Below are positions 10,101 through 16,555 of a DNA stretch of 19,769 nt, piece by piece. The position numbers and the translations under genes were made by a program. Source of the DNA: Acidobacteriota bacterium (lineage in GTDB: Bacteria; Acidobacteriota; Terriglobia; Terriglobales; Acidobacteriaceae). Numbering within the stretch: position 1 is the stretch's first letter; the number at the start of each line of letters is the position of its first letter. The notes under the pieces are model-generated. The model ran no database searches, was not told the DNA's origin, and was given only the letters and a program-made list of their open reading frames with translations. The stretch covers positions 1 through 19,769 of the forward strand of contig JAEKKE010000081.1 of the NCBI GenBank assembly GCA_019510535.1, read 5' to 3'.

Positions 10101-11702
10101 GCGCGGAATCGCCATCAGCAGACCGATGACGTTCAGCACCAGCATCACCATGAACGGCTGCGCAATGCGGGAGTCAAAGAACCTGCGATTGACCACGCCG
10201 CCCTTCGCCGTTACGTTGAACGAACCCAGCTTCGGGTTGATCAACGCCATCATCGTCGGCAGGAAGATATACGGCGCCAGCACGGTCTCGTAGATCTCGT
10301 TCCAGAACGAATGGCGATGCTGTCCCTGGATACGTGAGTTCGTAATACTTGAGAGCACCAGGTGCGGGAAGGCGTATGCCAGAATCGCAGCCCAGTAACC
10401 GGGGATATTGGTGTGACCAAGGATCAGATAGATCAAAGGCGCCGTCAAAAAGATCAGACGCGGCAGGCCATACAGGAAGTGCGACATCGCATTGAAGTAG
10501 CAGAGGCGTTGCGCTGGCTTCAGTCCCTTGGCAAAGAGAGGGTTGTCCGTACGCATGACCTGGATCATGCCGCGCGCCCATCGGATACGCTGCTTGACGT
10601 GACCGCTCAGGCGCTCGGTCGCCAGACCTGCCGCCTGGGGAATGTTGATATAGGCCGTATTCCAGCCGTTGATCTGCATGCGCAGCGAGGTGTGCGCGTC
10701 TTCTGTAACCGTCTCGACAGCGATGCCGCCGATCTCATCCAGAGCTTCACGCCGCAGTACTGCGCAGCTTCCGCAGAAGAAGGTGGCGTTCCAGAAGTCA
10801 TTGCCGTCCTGCACGATGCCGTAGAACAGCTCGCCTTCGTTCGGAATGATGCGGAACTGTCCCAGGTTGCGCTCGAACGGATCTGGCGAATAGAAGTGGT
10901 GCGGCGTCTGCAGCATCGCCAGTTTGCGGTCGCGCAGGAACCATCCCACCGTCACCTGCAGGAAGCTGCGCGTCGGCACGTGGTCGCAATCGAAGATCGC
11001 AACCAGCGGAGCGCTCAGCCGCTTCAGAGCGCGATTGATATTGCCGGCCTTCGCATGCGCGTTATCGTCACGCGTCATGTAACCGATACCCGCTTCTTCG
11101 CAGAACGAGCGAAACTCTTCGCGCTTTCCGTCGTCAAGGATGTAGACGTTCAGCTTGTCCGCCGGCCAGTCGATGTTCATGGCCGCAAGCGCGGTGTAAC
11201 GCACTACGCTGAGTGGCTCGTTGTAGGTTGGAATCAGCAGGTCGACCTCGGGCCATTCGTTCGGGTCCTCCGGCAGCGGCACGGGGGTGCGGCGCAAAGG
11301 CCAGATGGTCTGCAGATAGCCGAGGTAAAGGATCAGGAAGGCGTAGGTCTCTGCAAAGCAGAGCGTCAGGATGAAGAAGGCATCCAGCGGGCCCCACTTC
11401 GTTCCAGGATCCTGGAAGAACTCCACGACCGTTGCGATACGCCAGTAGCCATACCGGAAGGTCGAGAACATTGACGCCAGCATCAGCGTCAGCGTGACCA
11501 GGTAGCTGCGGGAGCTGCGATCCATCCATACGCCGATCAACACGGTCAGCAGACCAAGTACAGCCTGCTGCGGCCAGGACAACCGGAGCATGCCTGTGGT
11601 TCCCAGGACAAAGAAACCTCCCAGGATCACCAGCACCCTTACCAACTTCATCACCAGACTGTCGCCAGTCTCAAACTCACGCCACGCCGTGGTATGCGTC
11701 AT
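7134..11702 (-). CDS. bcsAB: BcsA-BcsB fusion, c-di-GMP-activated cellulose synthase
   Basis: This inner-membrane enzyme polymerises UDP-glucose into beta-1,4-glucan and passes it out. From the ATG at 11702 it is 1522 residues, close to the fused AcsAB of Komagataeibacter. N-terminal membrane helices precede a GT2 domain with DDG (190-192), DCD (238-240), TED (333-335) and QRIRW (371-375). More helices follow, then the gating loop FNVTAKGG (495-502). A PilZ domain has RxxxR (R589-R593) and DISSGG (616-621), so c-di-GMP control should be retained. Residues about 724-755 look like a signal peptide ending AQAQA. After it comes BcsB: carbohydrate-binding-like beta domains and a final membrane helix (about 1485-1510). 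The ORF is open 21 codons further upstream, but the ATG at 11702 overlaps the bcsQ stop as ATGA, which decides the start. Confidence 0.95.
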   Translation of the reverse strand: MTHTTAWREFETGDSLVMKLVRVLVILGGFFVLGTTGMLRLSWPQQAVLGLLTVLIGVWMDRSSRSYLVTLTLMLASMFSTFRYGYWRIATVVEFFQDPGTKWGPLDAFFILTLCFAETYAFLILYLGYLQTIWPLRRTPVPLPEDPNEWPEVDLLIPTYNEPLSVVRYTALAAMNIDWPADKLNVYILDDGKREEFRSFCEEAGIGYMTRDDNAHAKAGNINRALKRLSAPLVAIFDCDHVPTRSFLQVTVGWFLRDRKLAMLQTPHHFYSPDPFERNLGQFRIIPNEGELFYGIVQDGNDFWNATFFCGSCAVLRREALDEIGGIAVETVTEDAHTSLRMQINGWNTAYINIPQAAGLATERLSGHVKQRIRWARGMIQVMRTDNPLFAKGLKPAQRLCYFNAMSHFLYGLPRLIFLTAPLIYLILGHTNIPGYWAAILAYAFPHLVLSSITNSRIQGQHRHSFWNEIYETVLAPYIFLPTMMALINPKLGSFNVTAKGGVVNRRFFDSRIAQPFMVMLVLNVIGLLMAIPRYFYFSPTLPFPFNYLSGLYDGTHPGTIWMNVIWTFFSIMILGVATAVAWESQQRRQTVRITMSVPADVIAPDGSVISGLTADISSGGLQMNVAGNATLHAGDNIKVVFPVLDGDAELPATVVWYDGVQLRAQFDSLTIEEEEALTMVLYSRADTWLGWGESREIDKPLVSLMRIFRLAIFGLQQTVKGLMKKKTTEKMAASVAPVLILAAMLMGAGKAQAQARPMLPATSPNANGGGVAPTGAPQAQLPGRDGGVQARPVPPGQFDNIFTLSDVGVPDTIVLRGVDAYHSTYFSIPQNQVVKSATMHLRYHFSPGLLPAISHLKVSVNGTLFATLPVTTQPNFVGEPADLTPEQKIAAQNSLSNARSFENNALLEATLTMPAEMLVHDNQITFEFVGHYTLQCEDPSHSTLWSHVDTSTTIELAGNLLPLQDDLKLLPLPFYDAAVNLHPSIPIVFLSQPTPKGLQAAGIVASYFGILTDYRPVRFPVSYGTIPQGNAIIISENASELPAALSVTGSSGATVAMRTNPSDPYSKVLILTGDSAEDTVKAAMGLSLQRSMWQGSQVSVQVKHPAASQPDDAPRWLPTDQLRTLGDITRQAELQGDGSVPLGVYMRVPPDLCYDCVAKQNLEFHMEYRYNPVPLANESTLQVYMNGAYVSSTPMPHQENASAVLQTPIPVPVVNMRPFSNSLMLKFVFQIAKKGKCQDTAPLNLQGAILKGSYLDIRDIPHWAVLPNLELFANAGYPFTRMKDLSETAVVIPDNAQTDEIEEYLTLMGHFGAQTGYPVTDVTVVTADGMKRDSKKDYIVLGTVEDQPALSMLKNDLPVRIDGGGLHVQDTQGFFTPLQNAWWKVRSSDHVQTGELTMAGGLPDTILEGIEWPNNSGRSVVVIAARDHSVIPQFLSTFLRDSQSSDIAQSVSVLHGEKFSSYRIGNYVYHVGYLSLWARLKMFFTQFSWTVVILVMGFSFLMAGLVRVWLRHRARVRLQGE

Positions 11703-13792
11703 CGTTCCGTCCACCTTGCTCCGCGGAATCCGGCTGTTGCCGGCGCGGTAGCAGCGCGCACCCACGTTGCTACGTTCACAAAGTCTTCAGAGACAGGGCT
11801 CGACGGTGCATAATCGATCACCGTCATGCCCTCTGCCAGAGCCTCACTCACTGCCGGGTTCCGGCGGATAGTAAAGGGCAGAAGACGATCGCCAACCAAT
11901 TGCCGCATCACCTCACGCACATCCAGGTGCAGCGGCAGCGAGGAATCGAACTGATTCAGAACATAATTCGGCCGTACCGGACGCCCATCAGCATCCGTGA
12001 CTCCGTGGAAGAACTTCTCCACAGCCTGCAGGCTGATGACTGAGTTCATATCCGGCGCCAGAGGCACAATCACTGTCGGGTTCAAACGTCCCAGGCGGCG
12101 CAGCAGCCAGCTCGAGCCGGAGCTGAGGTCCACGATCATGCGGTGCGCGCCCTGACCGTTGCGCGTTATCTCATCCATCACCCATTCCTGGGTTGCCTGG
12201 TCGGTGCCCTTCTGATCGAGCTCATAGTTCACCAGGTAGATGGGAGCATCGGTGCTTCCGGGAGGCGGAGAGAAGGTCCGCACGACGCTCGGACGAAGTT
12301 CACGCGCACCAAAGTAAAACGGCAGCAGACCATGCGATGTGGTATCGGTGAGCAGTACCTTTTCCCCCATGCTGGACATGGCGCGGCCCAGCGTAGCCAC
12401 CATGCTGGTCTTACCGACACCGCCGGCGAGAGAAAAGACGACGAGTGTCGGAACACGGTACTCCTGCTTACGTACCGGCTGCGGCTCGGATTGTTCCTGC
12501 GAGTGATCGAAGACGCCCTTCAGGGCAAACCAGCGCGAAGCAACACGCTCACGCGAGTGCTGCAGCGTATCGGGCACCTGCGGTGGCTCCTGCTGCTGTT
12601 GCACAGGCTGAGGCTGCGGACGCTGCTGGCGATCTTCACCATACAGCCATGCCGGACGCACTGAATTCTGCTCCCGCTGAGCTGCCGGCACCGTGCCGCT
12701 CTGGCGCACCGGCGCGGGACGATACATCGGCTGGACCGGTTCACGCTTCTCCGGCATCGTCTCAACTCGTTCCTGCGGAGCATAGTTCTTGAGCGGCGTC
12801 TCGTGGACCGGCGGCAATGTGACCTCGTGAGGCTGCGGCTCCGGCCGAGGCATCGGAGGAGCGGGAATAAAGTTACGGACCGGTTCGACAGGTGGCTCCA
12901 CCACATCCGGACGCCGCGGCATGGTTGCCGGGCGGTCTTCAAAGTGCGGCTGGGGAGGCTCCGGAGCCGGAATGAAGCTGCGCTGAGGCGCCTGATAACG
13001 CGTTTCTTCCCGATAGGCGTCCATCTGTGCTGTTGGAACATCCGGACGATAGCCGCGCCGCAACTGCTGCTCCTGCGGTGCTGCCGGCTGTTCGGCAATA
13101 CGCTCAGGCTGCTTCGGTGTCACCGGGTCAATAATGGGAACCTTCTTCATGCCCGATGAGAATCCGGGCTGTACGCGCACAGCCGCGCGGATTGCAGAGC
13201 TCTGGCGCAACGCAGCGGCACGCTCGGCAGAAGAAGTGTGCGGACGATGGATATGGTGTTCGATCTCGACATCGTGCGTCGGCTTGCTGTACGGATCGCT
13301 GATCTCGCCCGGGACAGCAGGCTGGGGTTGTTCGTTCTGCCAACGACGCTGCTGCATCTCGGCATGGGCGTGGGCTTCAGCGGCTTCGCGCTCAGCACGG
13401 CGAGCCGCGGCCTCTGCGGCGGCGGCGGCTTCAGCGTGACGCGCAGCTTCAAGACGATCCTGTGCAGCCTTCTGCGCCTGCCGCGCGCTCTCAGCGGCAG
13501 CAGCAGCCCGGTGCGTCTCTTCTGTGTCAACCGCTTCCTGTGCGAGCTTCTCGGCAACTTCCTCTTCGTGGCGCGCAGCCTCTTCGGCTTCCGTCTTAGC
13601 CTTCTCTTCCGCTTCACGCGCTGCTTCCGCGGCGCGATGCTTCATCTGGGCGCGGAACTCACGCCGCGACGCCGAAAAGTCGCGATACTTAGCGCCCTGC
13701 AGATTCGCCCACGAGTACAGTACGGCGACGTCTTCAGGGGTCTCGTCCGCAGCTTTCTGCTCTCCACTCCGCTCCGGATTATTGCTGTCCAT
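11699..13792 (-). CDS. bcsQ: BcsQ-like ParA/MinD-family ATPase with a long N-terminal extension
   Basis: BcsQ proteins are needed for cellulose production and localise the machinery to the pole in E. coli. This product has 697 residues against about 250 for E. coli BcsQ. The BcsQ domain is C-terminal (about 445-697). Its P-loop is SLAGGVGKTS (454-463), lacking the signature lysine of ParA/MinD deviant Walker A motifs (Ala at that position); VDLSSGSS (554-561) fits the later switch region. Ahead of it come EDVAVLYSWANLQGAKYRDF (20-39), reminiscent of the short conserved segment in BcsR/BcsP proteins, an Ala/Glu/Arg-rich probable coiled coil (about 45-150), and a Pro/Gln-rich stretch (155-410). 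The ORF is open to a TTG at 13867, but the ATG at 13792 has a perfect AAGGAG 5 nt upstream and is preferred. It is the first gene of the operon and overlaps bcsAB by 4 nt. Confidence 0.85.
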   Translation of the reverse strand: MDSNNPERSGEQKAADETPEDVAVLYSWANLQGAKYRDFSASRREFRAQMKHRAAEAAREAEEKAKTEAEEAARHEEEVAEKLAQEAVDTEETHRAAAAAESARQAQKAAQDRLEAARHAEAAAAAEAAARRAEREAAEAHAHAEMQQRRWQNEQPQPAVPGEISDPYSKPTHDVEIEHHIHRPHTSSAERAAALRQSSAIRAAVRVQPGFSSGMKKVPIIDPVTPKQPERIAEQPAAPQEQQLRRGYRPDVPTAQMDAYREETRYQAPQRSFIPAPEPPQPHFEDRPATMPRRPDVVEPPVEPVRNFIPAPPMPRPEPQPHEVTLPPVHETPLKNYAPQERVETMPEKREPVQPMYRPAPVRQSGTVPAAQREQNSVRPAWLYGEDRQQRPQPQPVQQQQEPPQVPDTLQHSRERVASRWFALKGVFDHSQEQSEPQPVRKQEYRVPTLVVFSLAGGVGKTSMVATLGRAMSSMGEKVLLTDTTSHGLLPFYFGARELRPSVVRTFSPPPGSTDAPIYLVNYELDQKGTDQATQEWVMDEITRNGQGAHRMIVDLSSGSSWLLRRLGRLNPTVIVPLAPDMNSVISLQAVEKFFHGVTDADGRPVRPNYVLNQFDSSLPLHLDVREVMRQLVGDRLLPFTIRRNPAVSEALAEGMTVIDYAPSSPVSEDFVNVATWVRAATAPATAGFRGARWTER

Positions 13793-13797
13793 AACTG

Positions 13798-13803
13798 CTC
13801 CTT
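13798..13803 (-). promoter_or_regulatory. Ribosome binding site that fixes the bcsQ start
   Basis: AAGGAG on the minus strand lies 5 nt before the ATG at 13792. The longer reading frame starts (TTG 13867, ATG 13819) have nothing comparable upstream, so the annotated protein should be 697 residues. Confidence 0.7.
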
Positions 13804-13887
13804 GAGCCTCGTGTGTCATCAAACCGTCAGCCAGTTGCTGTCCGGAAAAGACACACTTTTTCCGCAATTGTTCGATCCAATGCCCTG

Positions 13888-13916
13888 AGCGTACTGGCCT
13901 TAGGAACTCAAGTCAA
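13888..13916 (-). promoter_or_regulatory. Candidate sigma70-type promoter of the bcs operon
   Basis: TTGACT (13916-13911), a 17-nt spacer and TACGCT (13893-13888) lie on the minus strand. The -35 box is good (5 of 6) and the -10 box poor (3 of 6), as expected of an activator-dependent or weak promoter. The implied leader before bcsQ is about 90 nt. Confidence 0.3.
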
Positions 13917-13960
13917 TCACCAGCAGATGCTACTTAAGTGTCAGAAATCATGCATTTTGA

Positions 13961-13989
13961 GCCTTATGGAAACAGCCGTTCCATAGGGC
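13961..13989. repeat. 29-bp inverted repeat between tRNA-Lys and the bcs operon
   Basis: GCCTTATGGAA (13961-13971) and TTCCATAGGGC (13979-13989) form an 11-bp stem with one G-T pair and a 7-nt loop. It lies about 45 bp upstream of the candidate bcs -35 box and about 48 bp upstream of the tRNA, so it could be an operator for either divergent unit. No T-run follows on either strand. Confidence 0.4.
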
Positions 13990-14036
13990 CGGGCGCCACT
14001 GCACATGCCTCATTTGTGCTACCTTGAAGAAAGTGC

Positions 14037-14112
14037 GAGAGCGTAGCTCAGTTGGTAGAGCATCGCCCTTTTAAGGCGCTGGTCCTGGGTTCGAGCCCCA
14101 GCGCTCTCACCA
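14037..14112 (+). tRNA. tRNA-Lys (anticodon TTT)
   Basis: The 76-nt sequence folds as a full cloverleaf. The acceptor stem is GAGAGCG (14037-14043) with CGCTCTC (14102-14108). The D arm is GCTC-AGTTGGTA-GAGC. The anticodon loop is CTTTTAA with TTT at 14070-14072, and the T arm is CTGGG-TTCGAGC-CCCAG. Discriminator A and an encoded CCA end the gene. The outermost anticodon-stem pair (T27-C43) is a mismatch; the other four pairs are Watson-Crick. It is divergent from the bcs operon and convergent with the heptose operon. A loose TACCTT (14020-14025) could be its -10 box. No direct repeat of the 3' end was seen, so nothing suggests that an element has integrated here. Confidence 0.97.
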
Positions 14113-14296
14113 CTCTTCCTTCCATTTTTCTTCTCAACTCAGGGCGATTCTACCCACTCGATGGGCGGCCTGAACCACCCAGTAGTACCCATCTGGGCAC
14201 GAATCCTGAGCGTTACCTGTTGGGGGCGTGTCATCCAAGTCCCAGCGTCAGCAGGCGGGATAGATTTTCCCGATTCTTCCCTGCCCGTCGCCGGCT

Positions 14297-15502
14297 CTAA
14301 CCTACGGGTCGGTCCGGAACGGGAGCCGTGGCGCAGAAACGCTCCATAAACTCCGGGGCATACTGCTGCAACAGCGTGTTGACCCGCTCTGCGCTCTCAG
14401 ATGCCACGATCAGCCCGGCGTGATGATGACGCTTCAACGTCTCAACCACCTCCGGGGCATCAAACGGCGAGAGGTCAGGCTCCGCCATCTTTGCCAGGCA
14501 GAGCACGCTGCCGGCATAGAGGCTCTTCAGGCGAGGCAGATCGTACTCAACTCCGGACATCGAGGCGACCTCGATCTTCGCCCATTCCCGCCAGAGATTG
14601 ATCCCGGTCGAGTGTTCGATGACGTCCGCGATATACGCTCCGCCAACGCGGGCGGCCGATTCAAGGAAGTAAAACTCCCCGTCCTCGTCTGCCTTGATGA
14701 ACTCGGTATGGGTCACGCCGCTCACCATCCCCAGCGCAGGTATCACAACGCTATGAGCCTCGACGAGCATGCGGGCATCCAGGCTCTCCCGATGGATGGC
14801 GCGCGTGGTGAACACGCCGCCTTCATGCATTACCTTCATCGGTGGAGCACCGTACTGATGCACAGCGTTGAAAAGGATGCGCTGCTTCCAGGTCACACCA
14901 TCGACGTGGAAGACCTCGCCGGGTACAAAGCGTTCCAGCAGATAGTGGCTCTGCTTGTCACCAAGCTCATCCAACAGCGGCCAGAGATGCTGTGGTTGAT
15001 GAATCTTCTGAATCCCGATCGCCGAGGCGCTGGAACGTGGCTTTAGCAGCCAGGGCCCGGGAACGCTCTGCATGAACTCCCGCAGATCGTCGTAGTTCAG
15101 AACTGGCGTGAACTCCGGCACAAGCACGCCCGCTCTCTGGGCACGCTGCCGCATCGCCAGTTTGTCGCGAAAGAAGCGCGTGGTCGACTGCCCCATGCCC
15201 GGCAGGCGCATATGCTCCCGGATCAGCGCCGCCGATTCGAGCTCGAACTCGTCCAGAGCCACGATGCGATCAATGCGCTGGTGCCGTGCCCGATAGGTCA
15301 CTGTATTCAGCACCTGTTCCGGGGTAAGCCCCTCGGGCATCGTCATCAGGTCGGCCAGGGCTTCGCGCGGCCACGATGCATCCTTGAGCTTTTCGACCGT
15401 GAGCAGCAGGACGTTACAGCCGAGCCTTGCGGCCTCGCTGAGAAACGCCTTGCCTTTCTCATAACTGGTGATGCACAGAATCGTCTCTTTGCGGTCGCTC
15501 AT
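14297..15502 (-). CDS. ATP-grasp superfamily ligase, substrate unknown
   Basis: ATP-grasp enzymes join a carboxylate to an amine or thiol through an acyl-phosphate. This 401-residue protein has an N-terminal Rossmann-like part (about 1-100), then FRDKLAMRQ with K113, LLKPRSSASAIGI with the ATP-binding K154, LLERFVPGE with E190, THTEF with E267, and LESAARVGGAYIADVIE starting at E281. In many relatives the last motif reads E-x-N-x-R-GG; here the asparagine position is alanine, so metal binding may differ. AGGA lies 4 nt before the ATG. It starts 21 nt after the hldD stop and is the last gene of the heptose operon, so a role in modifying LPS core or a nucleotide-sugar precursor is possible, but this is inferred from context only. 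The C-terminal about 80 residues match no domain I recognise. Confidence 0.8.
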   Translation of the reverse strand: MSDRKETILCITSYEKGKAFLSEAARLGCNVLLLTVEKLKDASWPREALADLMTMPEGLTPEQVLNTVTYRARHQRIDRIVALDEFELESAALIREHMRLPGMGQSTTRFFRDKLAMRQRAQRAGVLVPEFTPVLNYDDLREFMQSVPGPWLLKPRSSASAIGIQKIHQPQHLWPLLDELGDKQSHYLLERFVPGEVFHVDGVTWKQRILFNAVHQYGAPPMKVMHEGGVFTTRAIHRESLDARMLVEAHSVVIPALGMVSGVTHTEFIKADEDGEFYFLESAARVGGAYIADVIEHSTGINLWREWAKIEVASMSGVEYDLPRLKSLYAGSVLCLAKMAEPDLSPFDAPEVVETLKRHHHAGLIVASESAERVNTLLQQYAPEFMERFCATAPVPDRPVG

Positions 15503-15523
15503 AGCATCCTCTCGCCGGTCGGT

Positions 15524-16507
15524 CTAAAGTTGCAGCGGCTCCTCAGCAAATGTCTGATGTACACCCTCTTCCAGCTCGGTCATCGGATCCGCATATCCAG
15601 CCTGGCGCAGACCGGTGACATCAGCCTGCGTGAAGTGCTGGTACCGTCCGTGCAGGTCCGCGGGGAACGGAATAAACGTAATCTTGCCCTCACCATGAAC
15701 GCTCATCAAGGCCTTCGCCACATCCTTGAAAGTCCGGGCCTTACCGGTGCCTGCGTTCACAACGGCCTTCACCGGCTGTTTCGGGCTCTCCGGGAGCAGA
15801 CCTCCGAAGAACATGTTGATGCGCGCAAGATCCTTCACAAAGACGAAGTCGCGCAACTGCTCACCGCTGCCGTATCCGCCTGTTCCCTCGAACATCCGGA
15901 TCTCGCCCTGCGTCTTCAACTGTTTGGAGAAGTGCTGCATCACGCTCGCCATGCGGCCTTTGTGACGCTCACGCGGACCGTAGACATTGAAGTAACGCAA
16001 ACCGATCACAGTGGACTCGAAGCTGTTCATCCGCCGGCGTACATAGTTGTCGAAGACCAGCTTGGAGTAGCCGTAGATGTTCAGCGGCTTCTCATTTTCC
16101 TTGGTCGGAGTAAAGTTCTCGCTCAGACCGTAGACGGCCGCGGTAGAGGCATAGACCAGCGGGATCTTGCGATTGGTGGCGAAGTGCAGGAGCTCCTTCG
16201 AGTACGTGAAATTGTTGTCCATCATGTACTGCCCGTCATCTTCCAGCGTGTTGGAGCAGGCGCCCTGATGCAGGATCGCGCGAATCTTCACGCTGTCGAA
16301 ATCGCCGGCGTTGAGCGCTTCGCGGAACTCATGCTTGTCCATGTAATCGGAGTAGTCCGCGCCCCAGAGATTAACGAACTTCGGTCCCGTCCAGTTCGCA
16401 GCAGGCGCAAAGTTATCCACCAGCAGGATGTCCTTCTCCCCGGCACGGTTCAGTTCATGAATCAGATTGCTTCCGATAAACCCAGCGCCACCTGTGACTA
16501 TGATCAA
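15524..16507 (-). CDS. hldD: ADP-L-glycero-D-manno-heptose 6-epimerase HldD
   Basis: HldD converts ADP-D-glycero- to ADP-L-glycero-beta-D-manno-heptose, the last step in making the LPS inner-core heptose donor. The 327-residue product (E. coli 310) is an extended SDR. GGAGFIG (6-12) binds the dinucleotide. S121 in YASTAAVYG and Y145-x3-K149 in NIYGYSK match E. coli S116, Y140 and K144. K183 in RHKGRMASV matches the second catalytic residue, K178. The start codon is TTG: an AAGGAG (16521-16516) lies 8 nt before it and MIIVTGGAGF is where the family begins. It follows hldE by 48 nt and precedes the ATP-grasp gene by 21 nt. Confidence 0.95.
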   Translation of the reverse strand: MIIVTGGAGFIGSNLIHELNRAGEKDILLVDNFAPAANWTGPKFVNLWGADYSDYMDKHEFREALNAGDFDSVKIRAILHQGACSNTLEDDGQYMMDNNFTYSKELLHFATNRKIPLVYASTAAVYGLSENFTPTKENEKPLNIYGYSKLVFDNYVRRRMNSFESTVIGLRYFNVYGPRERHKGRMASVMQHFSKQLKTQGEIRMFEGTGGYGSGEQLRDFVFVKDLARINMFFGGLLPESPKQPVKAVVNAGTGKARTFKDVAKALMSVHGEGKITFIPFPADLHGRYQHFTQADVTGLRQAGYADPMTELEEGVHQTFAEEPLQL

Positions 16508-16555
16508 CGCGCTTTCTCCTTCAAGTTGCTATCGCGGTAGAAACCTGGGCGGACT

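Noticed and set aside
11703..11765. Upstream extension of bcsAB to 11765
   Set aside because: The 21 extra residues (MGARCYRAGN...) come from the bcsQ coding region in another frame. The ATG at 11702 overlapping the bcsQ stop as ATGA is the natural coupled start.
13793..13867. Upstream start of bcsQ at TTG 13867
   Set aside because: No Shine-Dalgarno is seen there, whereas AAGGAG precedes the ATG at 13792 at perfect distance.
14037..14112. tRNA-Lys as an integration site for a mobile element
   Set aside because: No integrase gene, no repeated tRNA 3' end and no change in gene character next to it; the flanks are ordinary cellulose and LPS operons.
14113..14296. Space between tRNA-Lys and the ATP-grasp gene as a bidirectional terminator
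   Set aside because: Only short stems are present (CGGGA-7 nt-TCCCG near 14257-14272; CCCAG-10 nt-CTGGG near 14180-14199), without T-runs after them on the relevant strand. A T-rich stretch directly after the tRNA could help end its transcript, but no convincing terminator can be named.
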